A stretch of 64,000 bases of DNA from Streptomyces sp. TLI_235 (GCA_002300355.1 NSGV01000004.1:186001-250000); one strand, 5' to 3'. Positions 1-8,572 are shown, numbered from the stretch's first letter. The notes: a model not told the origin generated them from the letters alone. Translations and numbers: made by a program.

Positions 1-302
1 CGAGCCGGCGCTACCCGGAGGTGGACGGCTCGGTCGAGCAGGAGGTGCGCGAGCGGCTCGCCGCGGCGGTGCTCCGCGGCGAGGAGGCCGACGAGCGCAC
101 CGCGGCGCTGGTCGCCGTGCTGCACGCCGCGGGCCTGCACCGGGCGGCCTTTCCGGGCGTGCCCCGCAAGCAGGTCGAGCCGCGGATGAAGGAGCTCGCC
201 GAGGGCCAGTGGGTGGCCGAGAGCATCCGGGCCGCGATCACGGCCGTCTACGCCGCGGTCACCGCCGGCGCCGTGGCCGCAGGCGTGGCCGCGTCGTTCT
301 GA
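1..302 (+). CDS. GPP34 (GOLPH3-like) family protein, C-terminal part
   Basis: Open from the first base of the window with no start codon, so the 5' end lies outside; the stop is at 300-302. The visible roughly 100 residues carry the pattern RRYPEVDG..VEQEVRERL followed by DERTAAL and an alternating alpha-helical Ala/Val tail, which matches the C-terminal half of actinobacterial GPP34 proteins, relatives of eukaryotic Golgi phosphoprotein 3. The family is usually about 210-230 residues and is thought to bind membranes peripherally; its bacterial role is unknown. A second GPP34-like gene lies at 43512-44147. The family call is from memory of the pattern. Confidence 0.75.
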   Translation, partial: SRRYPEVDGSVEQEVRERLAAAVLRGEEADERTAALVAVLHAAGLHRAAFPGVPRKQVEPRMKELAEGQWVAESIRAAITAVYAAVTAGAVAAGVAASF

Positions 303-317
303 GCGGCGGGCCCCGGG

Positions 318-1241
318 TCAGGGGGCCGGCGGCGCCTCGCCGCTGCCCCGGATGGTGTCCGCCGCCTCGACCAGGGCGCGGAGGACGGTACGGACGGCCC
401 GGCGGGCCGTGGTCTCGGGGCGGTGCAGGACGTCGATGTGACGGCGGGCCTGCACACCGGTCAGCGGGCGGAGGACGACGGCCGGGTGCCGCCGGGCCGT
501 CCACCGCGGCATCAGGGCCAGCCCGCCGCCCGCGGCGACGACCTCCGCGGCGACCGCGAACTCGTTGATGCGGTGCACGATGTCCGGCGCCCGGCCCGCC
601 GCGGCGGCCACCGCCTCGATGGTGGCCAGCAGCGGGAAGCCGTCGTGGACGGTGATCCACGGCAGGCCCGCCACGTCGTGCGGGGTCAGCCGGGCCCGCT
701 CCGCCAGCGGATGCCCGGCCGGGAGGGCGACGTCCAGCGGCTCGTGCAGCAGCGGCGTCGCCGCCACGGTGCGCGGCCAGGCCGGCGTGTGGTCGAGGCG
801 GTGCGCCAGGACGAGGTCGTACTCACGCGTCAGCCGGGGGAAGCGGTCCTGCGCCACGTCCTCGTCCGCGAGGCCCAGCCGCGGGAAGCCGCCGTCGCCG
901 GCCGAGCGCCGCAGCAGCGGCGGGAAGAACGCCGCGGCCGCGCTGTGGAAGGCCGCCACCGACACCCGCCCCTGCGGCTGCTCCACGTACCGGTCCACGG
1001 CTTGCCGGGCCCGGGCCAGCGCCGCAGCCACGTCGATCGCGGCGTCCGCCAGGGCCCGCCCGGCCTCGGTCAGCACCAGGCGCCGCCCGTCGCGCTCGGT
1101 CAGCGGCACCGGCACCGAGCGCTGCAGAAGCCGCAGCTGCTGCGAGACGGCCGAGGGCGTCACCATCATCGCCTCGGCGACGGCGGTGACACTGCCGAGT
1201 TCACCGAGCTCCCGCAGGACCCTCAGTTGGCGTTCGTCCAC
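318..1241 (-). CDS. LysR-family transcriptional regulator
   Basis: This 307-residue protein has a typical LysR layout. An N-terminal winged helix (about residues 1-60) includes SVTAVAEAMMVTPSAVSQQL and LTERDGRRLVLTEAG, and is followed by a periplasmic-binding-protein-like effector domain (about 90-295) with DLVLAHRLDH and VPLPAGHPLAER-type segments. Length is normal for the family. It is transcribed away from the EamA transporter gene with 82 bases between the two starts, the usual arrangement of a LysR regulator with its target exporter. An imperfect inverted repeat lies in the gap. The ligand cannot be told from sequence. Confidence 0.93.
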   Translation of the reverse strand: MDERQLRVLRELGELGSVTAVAEAMMVTPSAVSQQLRLLQRSVPVPLTERDGRRLVLTEAGRALADAAIDVAAALARARQAVDRYVEQPQGRVSVAAFHSAAAAFFPPLLRRSAGDGGFPRLGLADEDVAQDRFPRLTREYDLVLAHRLDHTPAWPRTVAATPLLHEPLDVALPAGHPLAERARLTPHDVAGLPWITVHDGFPLLATIEAVAAAAGRAPDIVHRINEFAVAAEVVAAGGGLALMPRWTARRHPAVVLRPLTGVQARRHIDVLHRPETTARRAVRTVLRALVEAADTIRGSGEAPPAP

Positions 1242-1260
1242 CCGGACAGTGTAGGCGGGG

Positions 1261-1277
1261 CTTAAAGATCGTTTGAG
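1261..1277. promoter_or_regulatory. Imperfect inverted repeat in LysR/EamA gap
   Basis: CTTAAAGATCGTTTGAG pairs six bases against six with one mismatch. It is the only AT-rich patch between the two divergent starts. It is a reasonable LysR-type binding site, but this is inferred from position and symmetry only. Confidence 0.35.
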
Positions 1278-1323
1278 AGGCTGGGCCTTGGCTTCACGGT
1301 CGCGCTCCGGCAGCGTGGGGGCC

Positions 1324-2292
1324 GTGCCTGATTCCCGCCGTACCGACCTGGTCCTGCTGCTCGTGGCGATCGTCTGGGGTTCCAGCTACCTCGCCGCGAA
1401 GTCCGCGACCGGAGCAGCCCCCGTCCTCGTCGTCCTGTTCGCGCGCTACGCGCTCTCCGCGCTCGCGGCCCTCGCCGTGATCGCCGCCGGCGCGGCCCTC
1501 CGCGGGCGCACAGCCCGCACGGCCGCCGCCGCGGGCGCCGCCGCGGGATTCCGGCGGGCCGAGCTGCGGTACGGGTCGGTGCTCGGCCTCACCCAGGCGG
1601 CCGTCCTGGCGATCGAGACGTACGGGGTGGCGCACACCAGCGCCGCCAACGCCGGTCTGATCATCAGCCTCACGATCGTCCTCACCCCGTTCCTCGACCG
1701 CACCGGCGGACGCGGCCCGCTGCCGGGCAGGTTCTTCGCCGCCGCCGGCGTCTGCGTGCTGGCCGTCGGACTCCTGATGTCCGGCACCGGACTCCACACC
1801 CCTGGCCTCGGCGACCTGCTCATGCTCGCCGCGGCCGTCGTCCGCGCCGGGCACGTCGCCCTGGTCGGCAGGCTCACCACCGGACGCGACCTGCGCCCGC
1901 TGCACCTGACGGCCGTGCAGACCGTCGTCGGCGCCGTGGTGTTCGCCGCCCCCGCCGCCACCGGGCTGTCCACCCTCGGCCACGCCTCCACCGCCACCTG
2001 GGGCGCCCTCCTGCACCTCGCCCTGTTCTGCAGCGTCTTCGCCTTCCTGGCCCAGACCTGGGCCGTGCAGCGCAGCTCCGCCAGCCGGGCCAGCCTGCTG
2101 CTCGGCACCGAACCGGTCTGGGCGGTCGCCGTCGGCATCGGCCTCGGCGGCGAACGACTGACCGCCCCGGCCGCCCTCGGCGCCGTCCTCATGGTCGCCG
2201 GCACCTACTGGGGCCAGTCCGTCGAACGCGCCCACCGCACCGCACCACGGCCCGCCACCGACAGCCCCACCCCCGCGACAGCCCGCGCCTGA
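1324..2292 (+). CDS. EamA/DMT-family transporter
   Basis: The protein has about ten hydrophobic segments in two five-helix halves: LVLLLVAIVWGSSYLAAKSA at the start of half one and a second half beginning near LGDLLMLAAAVVRAGHVALV. This is the EamA drug/metabolite exporter pattern, and the C-terminal half ends in the usual TEPVWAV..LGERLT-like stretch (here LLGTEPVWAVAVGIGLGGER). The start chosen is GTG at 1324, giving 322 residues, because the longer reading from TTG at 1273 adds a charged leader before the first membrane segment. GTG at 1315 is a second option. It is likely controlled by the divergent LysR gene. The substrate is unknown. Confidence 0.9.
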   Translation: MPDSRRTDLVLLLVAIVWGSSYLAAKSATGAAPVLVVLFARYALSALAALAVIAAGAALRGRTARTAAAAGAAAGFRRAELRYGSVLGLTQAAVLAIETYGVAHTSAANAGLIISLTIVLTPFLDRTGGRGPLPGRFFAAAGVCVLAVGLLMSGTGLHTPGLGDLLMLAAAVVRAGHVALVGRLTTGRDLRPLHLTAVQTVVGAVVFAAPAATGLSTLGHASTATWGALLHLALFCSVFAFLAQTWAVQRSSASRASLLLGTEPVWAVAVGIGLGGERLTAPAALGAVLMVAGTYWGQSVERAHRTAPRPATDSPTPATARA

Positions 2293-2408
2293 CCGCCGCC
2301 GGGACGGGCCGCCGCCCGGCCGTACCCGGGGAGCCGGGTGCAGTGACCGGGACATGTCCGGAATGGGCACGGGATGTGCAGGTATCGTGCACCTCGAAGG
2401 AGGTTGTC

Positions 2409-2669
2409 ATGATTGCTGGCCCGGGCTTCTGGGACATCGAAATACAGCGGGCGGGCTGGTCGCGCGTGCTCGCGCCGGGCTTCGCCGACTTCCCGGAGAT
2501 CCAGGGGCGGCGCAGCGTCTGGGGCCGGAACTGCTACGTCCGCGGCAACGACCGGCTCGTCATCGAATGGTCGGACCAGGTGACGATATGCGCGGCCCTG
2601 CTCAACGGCAGGCACAGCCCGGTGGACAGGGCGGAGGACCTGTCGGCCGCCATAGGGTCCCGCGGCTGA
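2409..2669 (+). CDS. Small hypothetical protein
   Basis: An 86-residue protein starting at ATG 2409, eight bases after a strong AAGGAGG ribosome site, which decides the start over the longer frame from 2343. It has no signal peptide or membrane segment. It is rich in Trp and Arg in the first half (WDIEIQRAGWSRVL, RRSVWGRNCYVRG) and ends in an acidic helix. I do not recognise the family. The excellent ribosome site and G/C-ending codons support that it is expressed. Confidence 0.6.
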   Translation: MIAGPGFWDIEIQRAGWSRVLAPGFADFPEIQGRRSVWGRNCYVRGNDRLVIEWSDQVTICAALLNGRHSPVDRAEDLSAAIGSRG

Positions 2670-3213
2670 GGCCCGGCCGACGGCGGCCACCGGTCGGCGG
2701 ACCACCCGGCGTCACCCCGAACGTCGGCACCACCGGTACGGGCGTGGACCGCGAGGCAACATCACCCACCCGGAACTCCCGTGCGGTCTCCACGAGCACG
2801 GCGCCAGCAGCCGCGCTGACCCCGACCCCGGCCCACATGACCTTCTCGGTGCCGAGCGCATTGTCCAGGTCCACACCGCTGAACACCAGGACGTGCCCGT
2901 CACCGGAGAGCTCCCCCGCCCTCGCGTGCGTACTGCGGGCGGACGAACCGGCGTTCACCGCGGCCCTCGCCCGGCACCTGCGGCACGCCGAGGCCCCGCA
3001 TGGTGGACGCCGCGGTGGTGGCCGAGCTGCTCGCGGCGCCGGGCGCCGGGGACTGATCCAGCGGACTGATCCAGCGGGCCGGTTCGGGCTGTGCCGCAGG
3101 GCGGAGTGGCATTTACTGGTAGGGAAGGCATCCGAGCCAGCCGGGCGGCGAGACGTTTCACCGCCGCCGGTGGTTCACCGGTTCGCCGGTCGCACCCGGC
3201 AGGAGGTCGTGCA
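2670..3213. other. No clear gene
   Basis: 544 bases with no convincing coding frame. A minus-strand frame around 2730-2930 encodes a plausible hydrophobic stretch (VMWAGVGVSAAAGAVLVE), and a plus-strand frame near 2925-2985 reads LRADEPAFTAALARHLRHAE. Either could be a gene remnant, but neither has a good start. The last 15 bases hold the AGGAGG site of the FHA gene. Confidence 0.4.
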
Positions 3214-4341
3214 ATGAACCCGCCTTCTCAGGATCAGGCCTTACCACGTCTCGTCATCGACAGCCCGGACCGGATTCGCGGGCAGGTGCACGTACTCGAC
3301 TTCGAGCCGCTGCTGGTCGGCCGGGACTCCGCCTGCCAGATCCAGCTGCTCCATCCGCAGGTCAGTCGACGCCACGCGCTGGTGTGGTGGGCCAACGGGC
3401 ACACCACCGTGGAGGACCTCTCGTCCACCAACGGCACCCGGCTGAACGGTCACCTGGTACTGGGACAGCAGATACTGCACAGCGGGGACGTCCTGGACTT
3501 CGGGCCACTGGAAGTGCACTACGAGGAACCGAGCGAGGGGGCTGCCACCGCGGTCGCCGAGCCGGGGACGAGCGTTCCGGCACCGGAGGCGCAGACCGTC
3601 GTCACGGGCGGAGACCCGCCGTTACCCGTGCATGAGGACGCCGCGCCTCCGGAACCGCCACGGCAGGTGCCGCCGGAGCTGATGGCGGCCCGGCCGGTGT
3701 CGGTCCGAGGAGAAATCGCCCAGGAAGCAACGGCCCAACAGGAGACCGCCCCGCAGGAAACGGCCCTGGAGGAGCCGGAGGAATCACCGCGGTGGGGGCC
3801 GCCCGCGGACACTGTTCCGCCGCAGCCACCCGTGCCGCCGGCCTTCGGGCCGCTCCCGGACCGCACGCACACACCGCAGCCGGACGAATCCCCACCGGGC
3901 ACACCACCTCCGGAGACGCCGCACCCCGGGACCGAGCGCCGCTTCGACGTGGCCGAGCAGCAGGCGACAGGGAACCTCAGCAACGTCGGCGGGAACCAGT
4001 ACAACTACCTCATGCAGGACGACCGCATCCTGCTGGCCCGGCGCAAGGCCTACTTCCGCAAGCTCAGGGCCACCCGGAGAACGGGCCGGCACTTGGCACT
4101 GGTGGGACTGCTGCTCGCCGTTCTGGGCTTCGCGTTCCGGGCGTGGCTGAACTCGGAGCAGCAGATGCTCGACCCTGACGCCGGGGGCGTGGCGGTCGAC
4201 ATGATCAGTCTCGGGGTGGGGATCGTCGGCACGGTGCTGTTGGTCATCGGCGCCGCCCTGGTGGCCACGACCGTGTTCCGGCAGCGTCGGTACGAGCGGG
4301 AGGAGGAGCGTCGGCTGAAACCGGACCGGTCGTCGAGGTGA
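3214..4341 (+). CDS. FHA-domain membrane protein with Asn/Gly/Gln motif
   Basis: 375 residues from ATG 3214, preceded by AGGAGG. Residues 12-105 form a forkhead-associated (phosphothreonine-binding) domain with the hallmarks GR at 36-37, SRRH at 51-54 and STNGTRLNG at 71-79. A Pro/Glu-rich linker (about 108-243) follows, then the motif NLSNVGGNQYNY (254-265), a basic stretch and two membrane helices (about 294-311 and 331-354) with a charged tail. The next gene carries a matching motif 32 bases downstream, so the two probably form one transcription unit. Leu10 is encoded by TTA (3241-3243), a rare bldA-dependent codon in Streptomyces. It is likely an adaptor recruiting a Thr-phosphorylated partner to the membrane; the partner is unknown. 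Confidence 0.88.
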   Translation: MNPPSQDQALPRLVIDSPDRIRGQVHVLDFEPLLVGRDSACQIQLLHPQVSRRHALVWWANGHTTVEDLSSTNGTRLNGHLVLGQQILHSGDVLDFGPLEVHYEEPSEGAATAVAEPGTSVPAPEAQTVVTGGDPPLPVHEDAAPPEPPRQVPPELMAARPVSVRGEIAQEATAQQETAPQETALEEPEESPRWGPPADTVPPQPPVPPAFGPLPDRTHTPQPDESPPGTPPPETPHPGTERRFDVAEQQATGNLSNVGGNQYNYLMQDDRILLARRKAYFRKLRATRRTGRHLALVGLLLAVLGFAFRAWLNSEQQMLDPDAGGVAVDMISLGVGIVGTVLLVIGAALVATTVFRQRRYEREEERRLKPDRSSR

Positions 4342-4372
4342 GGCGGCGCGGGTCCACGGCGAAGGGACCGCC

Positions 4373-4765
4373 ATGGTCTTCAACATCGGAAACCAGCAGG
4401 GTGGCGTCGTCAACAACGTCGCCGGCGACCAGACCGTCCACGGCGGCCTGTCCGGCCACCTCACGGCGGACGGACAGGACGTGCGCGCCCTGGTCGGCGA
4501 ACTCCGCTCGGCCGTCGACCGGGCGCAGCTGCCACCGGCCGTCGCGCCCGAGGTCCGGTCCGAGCTGGAGTCGCTGGACGCGGAGGTGGCCCGGCCGGAC
4601 CCGGACCGTGAGGCGGTGGCGGGGCGGCTGACCCGGATCACCCGCCTGCTCACCTCGGTCGGCGCCCTCGTCAGCGCAGGAACCGGGCTGATCAGACCGA
4701 TCTCGGCACTGGCCGGCTGGCTCGGCACGCTGGGCTTGCCGATCTTACAGGCCCTCGGCGTCTGA
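4373..4765 (+). CDS. Small DUF5955-like protein with N-terminal NNVxGDQ motif
   Basis: 130 residues. The first 25 are an Asn/Gln/Gly-rich segment (IGNQQGGVVNNVAGDQ), then a helical acidic region (about 30-85) and a C-terminal hydrophobic segment (about 90-128, SVGALVSAGTGLI and LAGWLGTLGLPILQALGV) that could enter or lie on a membrane. The motif G-x3-N-V-[AG]-G-[DN]-Q is shared with residues 253-262 of the preceding FHA protein. Leu125 is TTA (4745-4747), so both genes of the pair carry this rare codon. I link it to DUF5955-type actinobacterial proteins from memory. The role is unknown; a part in a signalling or conflict module is inference. Confidence 0.75.
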   Translation: MVFNIGNQQGGVVNNVAGDQTVHGGLSGHLTADGQDVRALVGELRSAVDRAQLPPAVAPEVRSELESLDAEVARPDPDREAVAGRLTRITRLLTSVGALVSAGTGLIRPISALAGWLGTLGLPILQALGV

Positions 4766-4980
4766 ACCCCTGAAGAGCACCGCCGCCACGTGCCGGATCC
4801 CGTGCGGCGTGTGACGGCGTGACCGCTCTGTGAACGGCCCGGCGCAGCGGGGTGGGCGGGCCCTTCCTGCGCTCGATCGCCCCGAAGTCTCATCGCGAGG
4901 GTCGGTGAGAAGGCGCTGCCGTCATGCCGCAGATCCCCGACACCCAGTCACGATCTGCTGATCCGTGGGCCAATAGCCGG

Positions 4981-5616
4981 TCAGGGCCGGACGCCGTCGA
5001 AGAGGTTGGCGACCAGAGCGGCCGCGAAGTCCTCGGTGACGGGCAGGTTGGGCAGCAGGAGGCGGTGGTAGCAGGCGCCCCAGAGCTGGTCGACGAGGAT
5101 CTCGGGGTCGGCTTCGGCCCGGAGTTGGCCGCGATCCTGGGCGCGGCGCATCGCCTCGACGGCGAGCCGCCGGCGGGGGCCCGAGTAGCGTTCGAGCAGG
5201 GCGGCGGACAGGTCCGGGTCGGTCTGGGCCTGGCCGACGAGTTCGGCGATGACACGGCCGGCGGGTGTCTGCGTGACCAGGCGGGCGAAGGCCTGGATCT
5301 GGGTGGTCAGGTCGGCCCGGATGTCGCCGGTGTCGGGGAAGGCGAGAGTGGACTCGACGGCGTGGAAGTAGCCGTCGAGGGCGAGCGCCCCCTTGGACGG
5401 CCACCACTTGTAGATCGTCGTCTTGCTGGCGCCGGCCCGCTCCGCGACCCCTTCGATGGTGAACGTGCCCATGCCGTCCTCGAGGAGCATCGCGCCCGCG
5501 GCGTCGAGGACCTCGGCGCGCACCTCGGCGGCGGGGCGCCGGCCCCGGCCCCGGCGGGCCCGTGGGGGAGTCTCCTGCAGTGCTTCCGGCAGTGCTTCGG
5601 GCAGTGGTTCCGGCAT
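4981..5616 (-). CDS. TetR-family transcriptional regulator
   Basis: 211 residues from ATG at 5614-5616; the longer frame to 5685 runs into the promoter. After a repetitive leader (PLPEALPEALQE) and a basic stretch, residues about 25-75 form the TetR helix-turn-helix (TFTIEGVAERAGASKTTIYK, then WWPSKGAL). The C-terminal ligand domain includes TPAGRVIAELVGQAQTDPDL, which matches the TetR_C family 11-type domain of MftR/Rv-like regulators. It is divergent from the SDR gene with 127 bases between starts, and probably represses both genes through the palindrome in the gap. Confidence 0.93.
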   Translation of the reverse strand: MPEPLPEALPEALQETPPRARRGRGRRPAAEVRAEVLDAAGAMLLEDGMGTFTIEGVAERAGASKTTIYKWWPSKGALALDGYFHAVESTLAFPDTGDIRADLTTQIQAFARLVTQTPAGRVIAELVGQAQTDPDLSAALLERYSGPRRRLAVEAMRRAQDRGQLRAEADPEILVDQLWGACYHRLLLPNLPVTEDFAAALVANLFDGVRP

Positions 5617-5693
5617 CGGCGGACCTTTCGGGCGTGTGGCGGGTGATCTGCCCCCACCCTGACATATGGACGCGGCGTTCACCATATGCTTAT

Positions 5694-5710
5694 ATGGACT
5701 AATCGTTCAT
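5694..5710. promoter_or_regulatory. Putative TetR operator between divergent genes
   Basis: ATGGACTAATCGTTCAT is a palindrome with six-base arms, one mismatch and a five-base spacer. It sits in the only AT-rich part of the TetR/SDR gap, 34 bases upstream of the SDR start and 78 upstream of the regulator start. Size and position fit a TetR dimer site. Confidence 0.5.
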
Positions 5711-5743
5711 TTGACTGGCGTGTGAAGCGCAGGAGGTATCGCG

Positions 5744-6478
5744 ATGACCGACACCACCAGGGTCGCTCTGGTCACCGGGGCAACCGGCGGCATCGGCAGC
5801 ACCGTCGCCCGGCGGCTCGCGGCCGACACCATGGCCGTCGGCGTCCACTACGCCGGCAACAAGGCTGCCGCCGAAGAGCTCGCGGCCGAGATCCGGGCCG
5901 CCGGCGGTCGGGCGGTCGCCGTCGGCGGCGACGTCGCGGACGAGCACGCCATGGCGGAGGCCTTCGACGCGGTCGAGGAGGCCTTCGGCGGCGTCGACGT
6001 CGTCGTGCACACCGCGGGAGAGATGCTCCTCGGCCCGGTCGCCGACTTCGACCTCGCCGCACTGGACCGGATGCACCGCACCAACATCCGCGGCACCTTC
6101 GTCGTCGCCCAGCAGGCGGCCCGCCGCGTCCGGTCCGGCGGCGCGGTCGTCACCTTCTCCACCTCGGTGACCCGGCTCTCCTTCCCCGGCTACGCCGCCT
6201 ACGCGGCGAGCAAGGGGGCGGTCGAGGCCATGACGCTGATCCTCGCCCGCGAACTGCGCGGCCGCGACGTCACCGTCAACTCCGTGGCCCCCGGCCCGAC
6301 GGCCACCCCGCTCTTCCTCAACGGCAAGGACCAGGAGACCGTCGACCGCCTCGCCGCCCAGTCCCCGCTGGAACGCCTCGGCACGCCGGGCGACATCGCC
6401 GAGACCGTCGCCTTCCTCGCCGGCCCCGGCCGCTGGGTCAACGGTCAGGTCGTGTACACCAACGGGGGCGTCGCCTGA
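5744..6478 (+). CDS. SDR-family oxidoreductase
   Basis: 244 residues starting ten bases after AGGAGG. It is a classical short-chain dehydrogenase: NAD(P)-binding TGATGGIG at residues 11-18, the adenine-ring Asp in GGDVAD, a structural HTAG in place of NNAG, the catalytic Ser in TFSTSVT, and the YAAYAASKG region giving the YxxxK pair. Cofactor binding is completed by the VNSVAPGPTATP loop. Family length is usual. The substrate is not predictable; control by the divergent TetR regulator is likely. Confidence 0.95.
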   Translation: MTDTTRVALVTGATGGIGSTVARRLAADTMAVGVHYAGNKAAAEELAAEIRAAGGRAVAVGGDVADEHAMAEAFDAVEEAFGGVDVVVHTAGEMLLGPVADFDLAALDRMHRTNIRGTFVVAQQAARRVRSGGAVVTFSTSVTRLSFPGYAAYAASKGAVEAMTLILARELRGRDVTVNSVAPGPTATPLFLNGKDQETVDRLAAQSPLERLGTPGDIAETVAFLAGPGRWVNGQVVYTNGGVA

Positions 6479-6606
6479 GACGTCCACCGTCCGCACCGGA
6501 TCACGGACGGGAGGACGGGCCGGCGCGGGCGTCCGCCAGTGGACGAACTCGTATCCCTCGTCGCTCAGCGCGTGACCGGCCCGACCCGACCGCGGTCGAA
6601 TGCGAC

Positions 6607-6637
6607 CGGGCCGCCGACCCCAGGGGTCGGCGGCCCG
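6607..6637. terminator. Terminator hairpin between SDR and M4 peptidase
   Basis: A perfect 15-base inverted repeat (CGGGCCGCCGACCCC and its complement) with almost no loop, lying 12 bases past the stop of the minus-strand metallopeptidase gene and in the convergent gap. It has no T-run, as is usual in Streptomyces. Confidence 0.75.
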
Positions 6638-6648
6638 GCGCAGGTCGG

Positions 6649-8244
6649 TCAGGAGACGCTGACGGCGCTCCAGGCGGCCGCGACCGCGTTGTACTCGGTG
6701 CTGCCGGCGCCGTAGAGGTCCTTGGCGGCGTTCAGGGACGCGGTGCGGGCGCCCTTGTAGTCGGTGGTGGACGTCATGTAGACGGTCAGCGCGCGGTACC
6801 AGATCTTGGCGATCTTCTGGTTGCCGATGCCGGTCACGGTGGAGCCGTTGCAGGTCGGGCTGTTGTAGGTGACGCCGTTGATCGTCCGGCTGCCGCTGCC
6901 CTCGCTGGCGAGGAAGAACCAGTGGTTGCCGACGCCGGAGGAGTTGTGCACGTCCAGCTGGCCGACCTTCTTGCTCCAGCAGTCGGCGGAGCGGCCGTCC
7001 AGTGAGGGCTTGTCGAAGCGGCGCAGCCACGGCGGGGTCGACTGGTCGCTGAACAGGTAGTCGGGGGTGTCGACGCTGTTGTTGGCATACCACTCGACCA
7101 TGGTGCCGAAGATGTCGCTGGTCGACTCGTTGAGGCCGCCGGACTCGCCGCTGTAGCGGAGGTTGGCGGTCGCGCTGGTGACGCCGTGGGTCATCTCGTG
7201 GCCCATGGTGTCGAGGTCGACCTGCTCGGGGTCGGTGGTGCCGTCGCCGTCGCCGGTCATCATGCAGAAGCAGGCGTCGGACCACTGGGCGTTGTCCCAG
7301 TTGGTGCCGACGTGCACGAAGACGGTGGCGCCCTTGCCGTCGTTCTTGATGCCGTTCCGGCCGAAGGTGTTCTTGTAGTAGTCGTACGTCCAGGCCGTGT
7401 TGGCGTGTGCGTCGACGGCGGCGGTGGCGCGGTCGGAGGAGAACTTCCGGCCGTCGCCCCAGATGTTGTCGGCGTCGGTGAAGAGCGTGCCGGAGCTCGC
7501 CTTCACCGCGCTCGACGAGATGTTGTGCGCGTCCCTGGTGGTGTGGCCGCGGACCGGGTCGATCAGCGCGTACTGGCCGTTGGACTGCAGGGTCGTGCTG
7601 ATCGTGATGTCGCCGGTGTACTCGGAGCGGCCGGTGCCGGAGGCCTCGTGCTCGGCGTCGAAGTGCTCGATCTCCTCGCCGGTGGTGGCGTCGGTGACGA
7701 TGACGCGGCCGGAGGGCTGGCCCTGCTTGCCCAGGCCGCTGACGGTGGTCTGCCAGGCCAGTCGGGCGGTGCCGTCGGCGGCCCAGACGACCAGCTCGGG
7801 CTGGGAGGTGGCGGACGATATACCGGGCGCGGCGGCCAGCGCCTTCGCGGCGGTGGTCTGCGCGGGCACGCTCGGGACGGTGGACCTGACGGCCGGGTTG
7901 TGGCCCTTGGCCCGCGAGGAGTCCTTGAGTCGGCCGTGGGCGTCCTGGTGCACCACCAGGTCGCCGCCGACCACCGGCAGGCCCTGGTACGTGCGGTCGA
8001 AGCGGACGTGCTGGCTGCCGTCCGCGTCGATGACGACGTCCTTGACCTGCAGGGCCTGGCCGGCGCCGAAGCCGAAGAGCTCGGCGTTGTGCGAGACGTT
8101 GGCCCTGGCCTTGGCGATCGCGGTGTCGCGGCCCGGGACGGCGGTCGCTGTGGCGACCTGGACGCCGGCGGCGACGAGTGCGGCGGTGGCCGCGAGGGCG
8201 CCGGCCGTGAGGGTACGGCGGCGCGGAGAGGAGGTGGGGCTCAC
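6649..8244 (-). CDS. Secreted M4-family (thermolysin-like) metallopeptidase
   Basis: 531 residues from GTG at 8244, chosen because GGAG lies six bases upstream and the signal peptide (RRRTLTAGALAATAALVAAG) then falls at the N terminus. A FTP/PepSY propeptide (about 40-200) precedes the catalytic domain. Zinc motif HEMTH is at 349-353 with the third ligand Glu in GGLNESTSDIFG (about 373). The C-terminal M4 domain carries the catalytic His region (LDVHNSSGVGNHWF) and no extra carbohydrate or PPC domain. It should be a secreted, self-processed neutral protease of exogenous protein breakdown. Confidence 0.96.
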   Translation of the reverse strand: MSPTSSPRRRTLTAGALAATAALVAAGVQVATATAVPGRDTAIAKARANVSHNAELFGFGAGQALQVKDVVIDADGSQHVRFDRTYQGLPVVGGDLVVHQDAHGRLKDSSRAKGHNPAVRSTVPSVPAQTTAAKALAAAPGISSATSQPELVVWAADGTARLAWQTTVSGLGKQGQPSGRVIVTDATTGEEIEHFDAEHEASGTGRSEYTGDITISTTLQSNGQYALIDPVRGHTTRDAHNISSSAVKASSGTLFTDADNIWGDGRKFSSDRATAAVDAHANTAWTYDYYKNTFGRNGIKNDGKGATVFVHVGTNWDNAQWSDACFCMMTGDGDGTTDPEQVDLDTMGHEMTHGVTSATANLRYSGESGGLNESTSDIFGTMVEWYANNSVDTPDYLFSDQSTPPWLRRFDKPSLDGRSADCWSKKVGQLDVHNSSGVGNHWFFLASEGSGSRTINGVTYNSPTCNGSTVTGIGNQKIAKIWYRALTVYMTSTTDYKGARTASLNAAKDLYGAGSTEYNAVAAAWSAVSVS

Positions 8245-8572
8245 TCTGTACTCCAGTCGGTAGCTGCTGGGTGGCCGACTGCGAGTTTGGCTGTGAACAG
8301 ACAAACAGTTCTATGAAACAGTATGGAATTTGACCATTCCGTAGCCGAGGGTGTGACCAATTCCGATCGAATTCGACCGAACTGACCGTGCATCGGCACG
8401 GATTCCGGCGCCGTGCTGCTCGTCGTAGAGCGCGTCGACCTCGGCCCACGGGACGACGGCCTTGGGCACGAACCAGCGCTGCACCCGGATCCTCGCGTAC
8501 TGGCGGCAGCACACCCCGGCGTCCGACACGGTCTGACGCCCGGTCGGGGCGCCCGGCCGTAGTCTTGCCGCC
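8245..8572. other. Divergent promoter region
   Basis: 328 bases between the metallopeptidase and the P-loop kinase. The first 100 bases are AT-rich and hold two symmetric patches: GGAAT-N6-ATTCC near 8325 and AATTCCGATCGAATT near 8362. A minus-strand frame around 8405-8530 (RWFVPKAVVPWAEVDALYDE) looks protein-like but has no usable start and may be a relic. Confidence 0.4.

Noticed and set aside
2602..2958. Minus-strand 118-codon frame as a gene
   Set aside because: It overlaps the well-supported small gene at 2409-2669, has no ribosome site and shows no recognisable domain.
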